Source of the DNA: an uncultured Bacteroidaceae bacterium
GTDB lineage: Bacteria; Bacteroidota; Bacteroidia; Bacteroidales; Bacteroidaceae
Length of the DNA: 64,000 nt
Assembly (NCBI GenBank): GCA_905233465.1
Contig: CAJOEI010000003.1
Span: forward strand, 1-64,000
Reading direction: 5' to 3'
In this document: in pieces, positions 47,196 through 57,116 of the stretch
Numbering within the stretch: the stretch's first letter is position 1
How the letters are laid out: every line of letters begins with the position of its first letter
Made by a program: the position numbers and the translations under genes
Notes under the pieces: model-generated
What the model saw: only the letters and a program-made list of their open reading frames with translations
Databases searched by the model: none
What the model was told of the DNA's origin: nothing

Positions 47196-49052
47196 ATGAT
47201 AGTTTGTATTGCAGAAAAGCCATCCGTTGCCCGCGACATAGCAAACGTGCTTGGAGCCAAGACCGAGCGCGGCGGCTACCTTGAGGGTAACGGATATCAG
47301 GTGACGTGGACCTTCGGACATCTCTGTGAGTTGAAGGAGCCTGCGGAGTATTCTCCGATGTGGAAGGCATGGAGCCTCTCGCAGCTGCCCATGATACCTC
47401 AGCGCTTTGGCATCCGGTTGAAGGCTGACAAGGGTGTGGAGCGACAGTTTGCCATCATCCAACAGCTGATGCAGGCAGCTGACGGCATCATCAACTGTGG
47501 TGATGCTGGTCAGGAGGGTGAGCTCATACAGCGATGGGTGATGCAGAAGGCCGGAGCCAAGTGTCCTGTGCAGCGTTTGTGGATAAGCTCACTGACTGAG
47601 GAGGCTATCCGCGAGGGCTTCCAGACGTTGCGTCCGCAGGATGACTACCAGAGCCTGTATGAGGCCGGACTGTGTCGCGCCATCGGCGACTGGACACTGG
47701 GCATGAACGCCACGCGGTTGTATACCATCAAATACGGCACCAACCGTCAGGTGCTCAGCATAGGACGCGTGCAGACGCCGACGCTGGCGCTGATTGTGAA
47801 CCGCCAACGCGAGATAGACAACTTCAAACCTGAGAAATACTGGGTGCTGACAACGGTGTATCGCGACACCACCTTCACCGCGGTGATGGAGGAGGGTGAC
47901 CGCGGTTTCCGCAGTGAGGAACAGGGCCAGAAAGCTTTGGAAGCTATCCGTCAGCTGCCATTCACCGTGACCAGCGTGGAGAAGAAGGCAGGCAAGGAAT
48001 CACCGCCACGCTTGTTTGACCTGACATCGTTGCAGGTGGAGTGCAACAAGCGCTTCGGCTACTCGGCCGACCAGACGCTGCAGCTAATACAGAGCCTATA
48101 CGAGAAGAAAGTGGCTACATATCCGCGTGTTGACACCACCTGCCTGCCCGATGACGTATATCCCAAATGTCCGCAGATACTGGCTGCGATGACACCATAC
48201 CAGAACTTCATCGCTCCGCTCACCGATGGCGGCAAGGCGCTGGAGAAACGCAAGACTGTGTTTGATAACTCAAAGGTCACCGACCACCATGCCATCATCC
48301 CCACTCCGACACCCGTCACCACGGTGCAGCTCTCTGTGATGGAGAAAAGGGTCTACGACCTCATTGCCCGACGGTTCATAGGTGCATTCTACCCCGACTG
48401 CCGTTTTGAGAAGACAACGGTGATGGGCGAAGTGCGCAGCGAAGGGTTGCACATCGGCTCCTTTGATGATTTTATCCCTTTCCGCGTCACAGGCAAACGT
48501 ATCATAGACCCGGCATGGCACATACTGTGGGAAAAGAAAGATTCCGCCGCCCCCGACACTCAGGACGAGGAACGCAGCCTGCCCGCTTTCCGCAAGGGTG
48601 AGAGCGGCCCGCACCAACCCAACCTGGCAGAGAAACAAACCACACCGCCCAAGCCATACACTGAAGCAACGCTGTTGCGTGCCATGGAGACAGCAGGACG
48701 AATGGTTGAGGACGACGAGTTGCGCGACGCCCTGAAGGAGAACGGCATAGGTCGCCCGTCAACGCGTGCTGCCATCATAGAGACGCTCTTCAAACGCAAC
48801 TACATACGCCGCGTCCGCACAAGCCTTGCGCCCACACCAACGGGCATACAGCTCATAGACCTCATACATGAGGAACTGCTCAAGAGCGCTGAGCTGACAG
48901 GTATATGGGAACGTAAGCTGCGTCAGATAGAACGTCGCGAATACGATGCTGCTACATTCATTGCTGAGCTCAAGCAGATGGTGACGGACATCGTTACTGC
49001 CGTGCTTAATGACCAAAGCAACCGGCACGTTTCTGCAGACGCAAAACAATAA
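47196..49052 (+). CDS. topB: DNA topoisomerase III
   Basis: MIVCIAEKPSVARDIANVLGA; GDAGQEGELIQRWV; active site YPRVDTTCLPDDVY. Start reassigned to 47196. Confidence 0.94.
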   Translation: MIVCIAEKPSVARDIANVLGAKTERGGYLEGNGYQVTWTFGHLCELKEPAEYSPMWKAWSLSQLPMIPQRFGIRLKADKGVERQFAIIQQLMQAADGIINCGDAGQEGELIQRWVMQKAGAKCPVQRLWISSLTEEAIREGFQTLRPQDDYQSLYEAGLCRAIGDWTLGMNATRLYTIKYGTNRQVLSIGRVQTPTLALIVNRQREIDNFKPEKYWVLTTVYRDTTFTAVMEEGDRGFRSEEQGQKALEAIRQLPFTVTSVEKKAGKESPPRLFDLTSLQVECNKRFGYSADQTLQLIQSLYEKKVATYPRVDTTCLPDDVYPKCPQILAAMTPYQNFIAPLTDGGKALEKRKTVFDNSKVTDHHAIIPTPTPVTTVQLSVMEKRVYDLIARRFIGAFYPDCRFEKTTVMGEVRSEGLHIGSFDDFIPFRVTGKRIIDPAWHILWEKKDSAAPDTQDEERSLPAFRKGESGPHQPNLAEKQTTPPKPYTEATLLRAMETAGRMVEDDELRDALKENGIGRPSTRAAIIETLFKRNYIRRVRTSLAPTPTGIQLIDLIHEELLKSAELTGIWERKLRQIERREYDAATFIAELKQMVTDIVTAVLNDQSNRHVSADAKQ

Positions 49053-49093
49053 AACGCCGTCTTCTGCGTTTTAATACGTGAAACGCAGCTGAA

Positions 49094-51469
49094 ATGGCAA
49101 CACATTATTTCATAAAGCATTATTTCCACGGATGTCATGCTCGGCATGTCATCTTGTGGTGTGTGTGTGCCTGCGTGTTTGCCATCGTCACAGCTTCACT
49201 GGGCTCGTGCAATGCCGAAAGCGCATTGCGCAAAGGAGACCAATTCTATTCTCGCGGCGAGTATTTTGATGCTGCAGCCGAATATAAGAAGGCATATTCC
49301 AAGACTCCGATACGCCAGCGTGACCAACGTGGAGAACGTGCGCTGAAGATGGCTGACTGTTATCGGCGCATCAACTATACCGCTAAGGCTGTAGGCGCAT
49401 ATCAGAACGCAATACGCTATACCGAGAAAGCTGTCAGCGACCGCCAGAAGGCAGCCAAAGCCGAAGCCGAGCGTAAGGCTAAGAAACAGAAAAACAGCCG
49501 CAAAGGCAAGCAGGCTGCGGATGAGTCCACCAATGATGGAGACGCAATTCCCACGACGACCTTTGCCAGCGCAGAAGACAGCATTGCGGAAGCAACGATG
49601 CTGGCATCCACACTGCAGTTGGCGCGGCTGCAGCACAAGAACGGCGACTACAAGAACGCCATCAAGACCTACGAACGATATATTGAGCAAAGCCAGATAC
49701 TATATCCGCTGCACCCCGATGTGTGCACGCCGCAGAACGACACACTGGCCATGAATGGCCTCATCGGTGCCCGGTCAGCCCTGCGATGGAAGCAGACACC
49801 GACGTTGCACACTGTGCGTAAGGAGCCAATGCTCAATTCACGCAGGTCCGACTTTTCGCCTGCGCTGCTTGGCGAGGATGCTGACCAGCTTTATTTCACC
49901 AGCACCCGGCAACAGGCAACGGGCGACGACATCAGCGGCATCACTGGTACGAAGTATGCCGACATCTTCGTTTCGAAGAAGGACGAGAATGGCCGTTGGC
50001 AGGCTCCTGAGGTTATCGAGGGAGAGCTGAACAGCGAACTGGATGAGGGCGTATGCAGCTTCTCTCCAGACGGCAAGACGATGTATCTCACACGCTGCAC
50101 TACCGACCCGGACTATCCGCGCTATGCACAGATATTCACCTCTTCGCGCAGCGATGCTTCATGGAGCAAGCCATCTGAACTGAAGATCTCCAAAGACACG
50201 CTCTCGTGTTTTGCCCACCCTGCTGTCTCGCCCGATGGCGAATGGCTCTATTTTGTCAGCGACATGCCTGGCGGTCACGGCGGCAAGGATATCTGGAGAA
50301 TAGCCATCACATCTACTGGCAAGCTCGGTGGAGCCGAGAACCTCGAAGCGCCCATCAACACTCCCGGTGACGAGATGTTTCCATCATTCCGGCCCAATGG
50401 TGACCTGTATTTCAGCAGCGACGGTCATCCGGGCATGGGAGGTCTTGACCTCTTCTGTGCCCACGAGGACACCATCACCCACCAGTGGACGGTCAAGAAT
50501 CTCGGCTATCCAATGAATTCAGCAGCCGACGACTTCGGTATGACATTTGAGGGTGCACACAACCGTGGCTTCTTCTCCACAAGTCGTGGTGATGCCCGCG
50601 GCTGGGATCATCTGATGAGTTTCGAATGTCCTGAGGTGGTGCAGACCATCAAGGGCTGGGTGTATGAGCGCGACGGCTACGAACTGCCACAGGCGCAGAT
50701 ACACATCATAGCCAACGACGGCACCAACCAGAAACTCACACCGCGCACCGATGGTTCATTTACCTTTGAGGTGCAGCCACGTGTCAGCTACCTCATGCTG
50801 GCAACATGTTCCGGATACCTCAATCATGCAGAGCGTCTTACGCCAGACACATCCAGTGTCAGTCGTGAGTATGTGCTGCAATTCCCGCTTGCAAGCATCA
50901 ATGCCCCTGTGCTCGTGCGCAATGTGTTTTATGAATTCGACAGTGCCGAACTCACTGAGAGCAGCACCACAGCTCTTGACAGCCTTGTGGCGCTGCTCAC
51001 GGAGAATGCCAACGTCACCATTGAGCTTGCCAGCCACTGCGACTATAGGGGTAACGATGAATATAACTTGAAGCTGTCTCAGCGCCGTGCAGAGAGTGTG
51101 GTCAACTATCTCATACAGCACGGTATTGCTGCCGATAGACTGACGCCGAAAGGTTATGGCGAGAGCAGCCCGAAGGTCATCAAGAAACGCATAGCCGAAC
51201 AATATGCTTTCCTGCATGAAGGCGACACGCTCACCGAGGCCTTCATCATGGCATTGCCTGACGAAGAGCAACGCGAAGCAGCCAATGCCCTCAACAGACG
51301 AACCGAGTTCCGTGTCCTCAGGACAACATACGGTCTAAACCTCATGCCCCAGAAGGCTGAGGCAAATAAAGATGAAGAGGTTAATGCAGAAAAAGAAGAG
51401 GGTGGTGAGGACGATAATGAAGGCGATGATGACGACGAACAAATGGCCGAAAGTGCAAAAAAAGATTAA
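49094..51469 (+). CDS. OmpA family protein with TPR and PD40 repeats, PorE-like (T9SS)
   Basis: TPR-like N-terminus, SPDGKTMYLTRC / SPDGEWLYFVSDMPGGHGGKDIWR PD40 repeats, carboxypeptidase-like domain, C-terminal OmpA ASHCDYRGNDEYNLKLSQRRAESVVNYLI. Confidence 0.85.
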   Translation: MATHYFIKHYFHGCHARHVILWCVCACVFAIVTASLGSCNAESALRKGDQFYSRGEYFDAAAEYKKAYSKTPIRQRDQRGERALKMADCYRRINYTAKAVGAYQNAIRYTEKAVSDRQKAAKAEAERKAKKQKNSRKGKQAADESTNDGDAIPTTTFASAEDSIAEATMLASTLQLARLQHKNGDYKNAIKTYERYIEQSQILYPLHPDVCTPQNDTLAMNGLIGARSALRWKQTPTLHTVRKEPMLNSRRSDFSPALLGEDADQLYFTSTRQQATGDDISGITGTKYADIFVSKKDENGRWQAPEVIEGELNSELDEGVCSFSPDGKTMYLTRCTTDPDYPRYAQIFTSSRSDASWSKPSELKISKDTLSCFAHPAVSPDGEWLYFVSDMPGGHGGKDIWRIAITSTGKLGGAENLEAPINTPGDEMFPSFRPNGDLYFSSDGHPGMGGLDLFCAHEDTITHQWTVKNLGYPMNSAADDFGMTFEGAHNRGFFSTSRGDARGWDHLMSFECPEVVQTIKGWVYERDGYELPQAQIHIIANDGTNQKLTPRTDGSFTFEVQPRVSYLMLATCSGYLNHAERLTPDTSSVSREYVLQFPLASINAPVLVRNVFYEFDSAELTESSTTALDSLVALLTENANVTIELASHCDYRGNDEYNLKLSQRRAESVVNYLIQHGIAADRLTPKGYGESSPKVIKKRIAEQYAFLHEGDTLTEAFIMALPDEEQREAANALNRRTEFRVLRTTYGLNLMPQKAEANKDEEVNAEKEEGGEDDNEGDDDDEQMAESAKKD

Positions 51470-51530
51470 AAATGCCCTTTCCCCCAAAGAAAACCCTAAA
51501 CTTTAAACTTTAAACTTTAAACTTTTTCCC

Positions 51531-51540
51531 TAACTTTGCG
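51531..51540 (+). promoter_or_regulatory. Candidate -7 box (TAACTTTG) for the corA leader
   Basis: cctaactttgcgcccg following the TTTAAAC tandem repeat. Confidence 0.5.
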
Positions 51541-51568
51541 CCCGTTAAACCAATCCCTTTCATCCGTA

Positions 51569-51601
51569 ATGGACGACTATCATCAACGTAACACCAAGTA
51601 A
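51569..51601 (+). CDS. Candidate leader peptide MDDYHQRNTK upstream of corA
   Basis: atg gac gac tat cat caa cgt aac acc aag taa, between the -7 box and corA. Confidence 0.4.
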   Translation: MDDYHQRNTK

Positions 51602-51617
51602 GGGGCTGGGGGCACAA

Positions 51618-51660
51618 GCATAAGCAGTGGCCTCCGGGCCAAACATCATTCTGCTTATGC
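51618..51660 (+). promoter_or_regulatory. Inverted repeat containing the corA start codon
   Basis: GCATAAGCAG (51618-51627) and CTGCTTATGC (51651-51660); ATG 51657-51659 is in the right arm. Confidence 0.6.
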
Positions 51661-52583
51661 GTACTTTCTGGAATTTCAAGCGTGGGTTGCACACGCTGGA
51701 GCAGTGGGAGCCAAACTGTTGGGTGCAGGTCACATGTCCCACTGACGATGATGCCAACTTCCTGCAACAGGAATTGCACATTCCCGACTATTTCCTTGAC
51801 GACATTGCCGACACGGATGAGCGTGCCCGTTATGACTTTGATGACGGGTGGGTGCTCATCATCTTGCGCATACCGTATGTCAAGGAAGTCCGCTCGCGAA
51901 CGCCATACACCACAATCCCATTAGGTATAATCCTCAAGGGAGATGTCTGCATCACTGTCTGCAATTTCGAGACAAACCTGATGATTGACTTCGTCACCTA
52001 TCAGCAGCGGCGAGGTGTTGGCTTCACCGATGCTGTGGACCTTGTGTTCAGACTCTTCCTGTCGTCAGCGGTGTGGTATCTGAAGCGACTCAAGCAAATC
52101 AATGCACGCATCGAGGCAGCAAAGTTGCACCTGGACCGCAAAGTGGATAATGCAGACCTCATATCGCTGTCCCGCCTGCAAGACTCACTCACATATTTTG
52201 CCACATCCATCAGGGGCAACGAGACCCTGCTCTCCAAACTGAAATTCAAGCTGCCCGTTGACGAGCTTGATGCCGACCTCATCGAAGACGTGAGCATTGA
52301 GATGAACCAGGCGCGCGAGACCACAGGCATATATTCCAACATCCTTGATTCCACGATGGACACCTATGCCAATATCATCAACAACAACATGTCAACGGTG
52401 ATGAAGACCCTCACACTTGTGTCCATGTTCCTGATGGTGCCAACATTGGTTGCCAGCTTCTTCGGCATGAATCTCATCAACGGATTGGAAAGTAATGTGC
52501 TCGGATTCCCCCTCGCGATCGTCATTTCCGTTGCCCTGACCGCCATCTTCTGGTGGTATTCGAGGCGTAAAACGTGGATTTAA
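51657..52583 (+). CDS. corA: CorA family magnesium/divalent cation transporter
   Basis: C-terminal FFGMNLINGLE (variant of the CorA GMN motif region), two terminal TM helices. Confidence 0.92.
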   Translation: MRTFWNFKRGLHTLEQWEPNCWVQVTCPTDDDANFLQQELHIPDYFLDDIADTDERARYDFDDGWVLIILRIPYVKEVRSRTPYTTIPLGIILKGDVCITVCNFETNLMIDFVTYQQRRGVGFTDAVDLVFRLFLSSAVWYLKRLKQINARIEAAKLHLDRKVDNADLISLSRLQDSLTYFATSIRGNETLLSKLKFKLPVDELDADLIEDVSIEMNQARETTGIYSNILDSTMDTYANIINNNMSTVMKTLTLVSMFLMVPTLVASFFGMNLINGLESNVLGFPLAIVISVALTAIFWWYSRRKTWI

Positions 52584-52698
52584 CAACCTTTTTTCCTATT
52601 TTATTAGGCTGTAAACGAAATTTTGCGTTAATTTGCAGCCCATTACAGCGGATTTCATACAATCCATTATCCATTATCCATTATCCATTTAACATCGT

Positions 52699-54597
52699 AT
52701 GAACGAGACCAATCCCCTGCAGCCCGCTCCCGAGGTGGAGAACGTGGCCGCAGAAGCACAGACAGAGCCTGCGCCCGAGACCGTGACGCAGGCTGAAAAC
52801 ATCGAGAACACAACAACAGAAGCCCAGGCACAAGTCGAGGCAGATGCTCAGCAGCCTGCAGAAGAGACTCTCACCCCAGAGGCTCCGCTTTACGAGACCA
52901 AGGAACAGGTTGTGGAGCGTGCACGGGCAATCGAGGCCGAAGGCACAGGTGGCGACAAGGCAGAGCTCGACTACCTCAAGCAGGTCTTCTACCGTTTGCA
53001 CAGAGCCGCACAGATTGCCGCCCGAAACGCTTTCGTGGAAGGCGGAGGTGCGCCCGAAGACTGGCGTCCGGAGATTGATGCTGCCGAGGAGAACTTCAAG
53101 AGTGCCATGCTCGCCATTCGCCAAAAGCGTGCCGAACTCGCTGAAGAGTTGGAGCGTTTCAAGGCTGAGAACCTCGATAAGAAGCTGGCAATCATCGAGC
53201 GCGTCAAGGAGCTCGCAACCTCACCTGAAGAAGCCAACCAGCATTTCGACGAGTTCAAGCAGCTGCAGGCCGCCTGGAAGGAAATCAAGGCCGTGCCCGC
53301 AGAGCGCGCAACAGAAATATGGAAGACCTACCAACACCACGTTGAGCAGTTCTATGACCTGCTCAAACTTAATATCGAAGCTCGCGAATATGACTTCCGC
53401 AAGAACCAGGAAGCCAAGGAGCGTCTTTGCCAGCAGGCCGAGGCACTCGCTGACGAGACTGACATCATCGCCGCATTCCAAAAGCTGCAGGCGCTGCATG
53501 CCGAGTACAAGGAGATAGGCCCTGTTGCCAAGGATCAGCGCGAAGCCATCTGGGAGCGTTTCAAGGCTGCCAGCACCATAATCAACAAGCGTCATCAGGA
53601 GCACTTCGAGAGCATCAAGGCCAAAGAGGAAGAGAACCTTGCAGCCAAGACCCAGCTTTGCGAGAGTGTAGAAGCTATACAGACCGACAACCTCAAGAGC
53701 TTTGCACAGTGGGATGAGGCTACCAAGCAGGTCATCGACATGCAGGCTCAGTGGAAGACCATAGGTTTTGCCAACCACAAGCAGAACGCCATCGTCTTCG
53801 ACCGCTTCCGCTCGGCATGTGATGCTTTCTTCACCGCCAAGGCCGACTTCTTCCGCAACGTCAAGGACGAGCAAAACCAGAACCTCGAGCAGAAACGTCA
53901 GCTCGTGGAGGAGGCTGAAGCCCTGCAGGATAGCACCGAATGGCGCAAGACAGCCGACAAGCTCATCAACCTACAGAAGCAGTGGAAGACCATTGGTGCA
54001 GTGCCACGCAAGTACAGCGAACAGCTGTGGCAGCGCTTCACGGCAGCCTGTGACCACTTCTTTGAGGCCAAGAACGCCGCTACATCCGACCAGCGCGCCG
54101 AGGAACGCAAGAATCTTGAAGACAAGCGAGGCATCATAGAGCAGTTGACACAGCTGGCACAGGACAAGGCCAACGCAACAATCGAACAGGTGCGTCAGCT
54201 GCAGGCACAGTGGGGCGAGATAGGACACGTTCCCTTCCGCGAAAAGGATGCCTTGTACAAGCAGTACCGTGCCGTTGCCGATGAGCTCTATCAGCACTTC
54301 GGAGCCAATCAGGTCAGACGTCGTCTTGAGGGATTCCAGAAGAGTGTTCGTCAGGCTGTGGCCAAGGGCGAGAGCACACTGAGCCGAGAGATGGATCGCC
54401 TGCAGCGCATATACGAGAGCCGCAAGGCCGAGATTCAGACCTATGAGAACAACCTCAACTTCCTCAACGCCACCAGCAGAAGTGGTAACACCCTTGTGGC
54501 CGAGATGAACCGCAAGGTGGAAAAACTGCGTGAGGAACTTGACCTCGTAGAGCAGAAGATCAAAGCACTGCAAGCCGAGATTAAGGCACAACAGTAA
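52699..54597 (+). CDS. DUF349 domain-containing protein
   Basis: Repeated coiled-coil units (LQAAWKEI..VPAERATEIWKTYQHH; MQAQWKTIGF...; LQKQWKTIGAVPRKYSEQLWQRF). Confidence 0.9.
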   Translation: MNETNPLQPAPEVENVAAEAQTEPAPETVTQAENIENTTTEAQAQVEADAQQPAEETLTPEAPLYETKEQVVERARAIEAEGTGGDKAELDYLKQVFYRLHRAAQIAARNAFVEGGGAPEDWRPEIDAAEENFKSAMLAIRQKRAELAEELERFKAENLDKKLAIIERVKELATSPEEANQHFDEFKQLQAAWKEIKAVPAERATEIWKTYQHHVEQFYDLLKLNIEAREYDFRKNQEAKERLCQQAEALADETDIIAAFQKLQALHAEYKEIGPVAKDQREAIWERFKAASTIINKRHQEHFESIKAKEEENLAAKTQLCESVEAIQTDNLKSFAQWDEATKQVIDMQAQWKTIGFANHKQNAIVFDRFRSACDAFFTAKADFFRNVKDEQNQNLEQKRQLVEEAEALQDSTEWRKTADKLINLQKQWKTIGAVPRKYSEQLWQRFTAACDHFFEAKNAATSDQRAEERKNLEDKRGIIEQLTQLAQDKANATIEQVRQLQAQWGEIGHVPFREKDALYKQYRAVADELYQHFGANQVRRRLEGFQKSVRQAVAKGESTLSREMDRLQRIYESRKAEIQTYENNLNFLNATSRSGNTLVAEMNRKVEKLREELDLVEQKIKALQAEIKAQQ

Positions 54598-54620
54598 ACA
54601 TAAGCCATCATGTATGGTAT

Positions 54621-54654
54621 AGCCCCCTCCCGCTCACTGCGAGAGGGGCTTTTG
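54621..54654 (+). terminator. Rho-independent terminator after the DUF349 gene
   Basis: AGCCCCCTCCCGC-TCACT-GCGAGAGGGGCT followed by TTTG. Confidence 0.65.
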
Positions 54655-54791
54655 TTGCTGAACACACCGACATCCCTTGCATGGACTTACGAAAAAATCT
54701 TAAAATTGAGGTGAAAACATCAAAATCCCTCAACAACTGGCGCTGAAACGACAAAAAAGTGATAAATTTGCACCGCAAGTAAAGTGTAACG

Positions 54792-55562
54792 ATGAAAATA
54801 GCTCTTATAGGATACGGTAAGATGGGACACATGATAGAGCAGATTGCTCTTCAGCGAGGTCACGAAGTGGTGTGCCGTATCGACATTGATAACCAACAGG
54901 ATTTCGACAGCGAGGCATTCCGCAGTGCGGATGTTGCCATCGAGTTTACAGCTCCAGCTGTGGCATACGACAATGTGCAGCGCTGTTTCAGCGCGGGCGT
55001 GAAAGTCGTATCCGGCAGCACCGGCTGGATGGCCCAGCATGGCGAGCAAGTCCGCCGGCAGTGTGCCGATGGCGGCTGCACGCTCTTCTGGAGTTCCAAC
55101 TTCTCGGTGGGGGTGTATATCTTCAACCTCATCAACCGCCAGCTAGCACGGGTCATGAACGGTTTTGCACAATATAGTCCTTCGATGACGGAGGTGCACC
55201 ATATTCACAAACTTGACCATCCCAGCGGTACGGCAATCACTCTTGCTGAGACCATAGTCAACGAGGTGAACCGCATCGACAAATGGGCTGTCGGCACACT
55301 GACACAGCCCGACGGCTCAGTCATTGAGCCTCCTGCGGGTGGTGACGCTGCCAAAAACACCATCACCATTGACAGCGAACGTCGTGGCGAGGTGCCAGGC
55401 ATACACTCCATTGTGTGGGATAGTGAGGCCGACAGCATCACCATCACCCATGATGCCCATTCGCGTCAGGGCTTTGCCCTGGGGGCTGTGCTGGCAGCGG
55501 AATACACTGCCACGCATTGCGGCTGGCTGACAATGGATGATATGTTTGGAGCAATGAGATAA
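54792..55562 (+). CDS. dapB: 4-hydroxy-tetrahydrodipicolinate reductase
   Basis: MKIALIGYGKMGHMIEQ; HHIHKLDHPSGTAI; HDAHSRQGFALGAVLAA. Confidence 0.95.
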   Translation: MKIALIGYGKMGHMIEQIALQRGHEVVCRIDIDNQQDFDSEAFRSADVAIEFTAPAVAYDNVQRCFSAGVKVVSGSTGWMAQHGEQVRRQCADGGCTLFWSSNFSVGVYIFNLINRQLARVMNGFAQYSPSMTEVHHIHKLDHPSGTAITLAETIVNEVNRIDKWAVGTLTQPDGSVIEPPAGGDAAKNTITIDSERRGEVPGIHSIVWDSEADSITITHDAHSRQGFALGAVLAAEYTATHCGWLTMDDMFGAMR

Positions 55563-55600
55563 TTGTTAGAAAGACAAAGATATAACCTCATAATCTTATA

Positions 55601-57061
55601 ATGAAGAAGCAAAAGAAGAAAGCCACATGGGGTGACTGGATGAAGATGCTGGTCTGGGTGGCTTTGTATATATGGTTCCTTGCTTGGGTTGATGCCTGGT
55701 GGGGACTCATCGTGGTGCCGTTTATCTTTGACGCGTATATCACTCAGTTGATTCCCTGGTCGTGGTGGAAAGAGCTGGAGAACCCTGTCACGCGCACCAT
55801 CATGTCGTGGGTGGACGCCATTGTGTTTGCACTTGTAGCGGTGTATTTCGTAAACATCTATTTCTTCCAAAACTACACCATCCCGTCGTCATCACTTGAG
55901 AAGAGTCTGCTTGTGGGCGATTATCTGTTTGTATCGAAGATGTCCTACGGCCCACGCGTGCCCCAGACACCACTGCATCTGCCGCTGGTGCAGCACACGC
56001 TGCCCAATGGTGCCAAGAGCTATCTCGAATGGCTGCGGTGGGACTACAAGCGCGTCTCGCCTAAGCCCGTGCAGCAGGGCGATATTGTGGTCTTCAACTA
56101 TCCGTCGGGCGACACCGTGGTGGCCAACCCGCGCTATCAGGCTGCTGACTTCTATGGCCTATGCTACGCCTACGGCAACCAGATCGTGGCCTCCAGCCCA
56201 GAGCCTAAGCCTGTCGTTGACAGTCTGTCGGCCATCGACCGCCGACGCTACTACGAGGCCATATATGCCATTGGCCGCAGCTATATCACCCAGAACAGTC
56301 AAGAGTTTGGCGAGCTCATAGCGCGACCCGTGGACCGTCGCGAGAACTATGTCAAGCGCTGCGTGGGACTGCCGGGCCAGACGCTGGAGATACGTGACCG
56401 CATCATCTACATTGACGGACAGGCCAGTAAGGAGCCCGAGAACGTACAATACAATTACTACGTGCGCCTTACAGCCGGCCGCGACCTGCCACAGCAGCTG
56501 ACGCGCGAGCTGGGTTTGGCCGAGGACGACCTCTTCGGGCCCAACGGCTTCCATCAGACAGGTATTCTGCCACTCACCGCCAAGGCCAAGGCTGCGCTTG
56601 AGCAGGCCACAGAATACGTGGAAAGCGTGACACTGGTGGAAGACAACTCTACCGACGAGCTTTATCCTCAGAACGGGCATCTGGGCTGGACGCGTGACAA
56701 CTACGGCCCCATCTGGATACCTAAGAAAGGCGAGAGCGTGCAGCTGACACTGGACAATCTGCCCATCTACGAGAGGCCAATACGCGTCTACGAGGGCAAC
56801 AGCCTTAGCGTGGATGACGACGGTACGATACGCATCAACGGCGAGGCTGCCACGAGCTACACCTTCAAGATGGACTACTACTGGATGCAGGGCGACAACC
56901 GCCACAACTCGGCCGACTCCCGCTATTGGGGCTTCGTGCCAGAAGACCACATCGTAGGCAAGCCCATCATCGTTTGGCTGTCAACAGACAAAGACCGCTC
57001 GTGGGGCGACGGCCATATACGCTGGAAACGACTGTTCCGCTGGGTGGAGAATATGAATTGA
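55601..57061 (+). CDS. lepB: Signal peptidase I
   Basis: TIPSSSLEKSLLVGDYLFVSK; RRENYVKRCVGLPGQTLEI; MQGDNRHNSADSRYWGFVPEDHIVGK. Confidence 0.94.
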   Translation: MKKQKKKATWGDWMKMLVWVALYIWFLAWVDAWWGLIVVPFIFDAYITQLIPWSWWKELENPVTRTIMSWVDAIVFALVAVYFVNIYFFQNYTIPSSSLEKSLLVGDYLFVSKMSYGPRVPQTPLHLPLVQHTLPNGAKSYLEWLRWDYKRVSPKPVQQGDIVVFNYPSGDTVVANPRYQAADFYGLCYAYGNQIVASSPEPKPVVDSLSAIDRRRYYEAIYAIGRSYITQNSQEFGELIARPVDRRENYVKRCVGLPGQTLEIRDRIIYIDGQASKEPENVQYNYYVRLTAGRDLPQQLTRELGLAEDDLFGPNGFHQTGILPLTAKAKAALEQATEYVESVTLVEDNSTDELYPQNGHLGWTRDNYGPIWIPKKGESVQLTLDNLPIYERPIRVYEGNSLSVDDDGTIRINGEAATSYTFKMDYYWMQGDNRHNSADSRYWGFVPEDHIVGKPIIVWLSTDKDRSWGDGHIRWKRLFRWVENMN

Positions 57062-57067
57062 CACACA

Positions 57068-57113
57068 AATACGTAAATCGTAAAATCGTAAAATTGTAAA
57101 ATTGTAAATTCAA
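57068..57113. repeat. 8-bp tandem repeat (GTAAAATC/T) ending at the next start codon
   Basis: gtaaatcgtaaaatcgtaaaattgtaaaattgtaaattcaaaatATG. Confidence 0.8.
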
Positions 57114-57116
57114 AAT

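Noticed and set aside
51510-51781. Minus-strand small ORFs over the corA leader
   Set aside because: Antisense to the leader and corA, no domain; leader structure is better explained as cis-regulatory.
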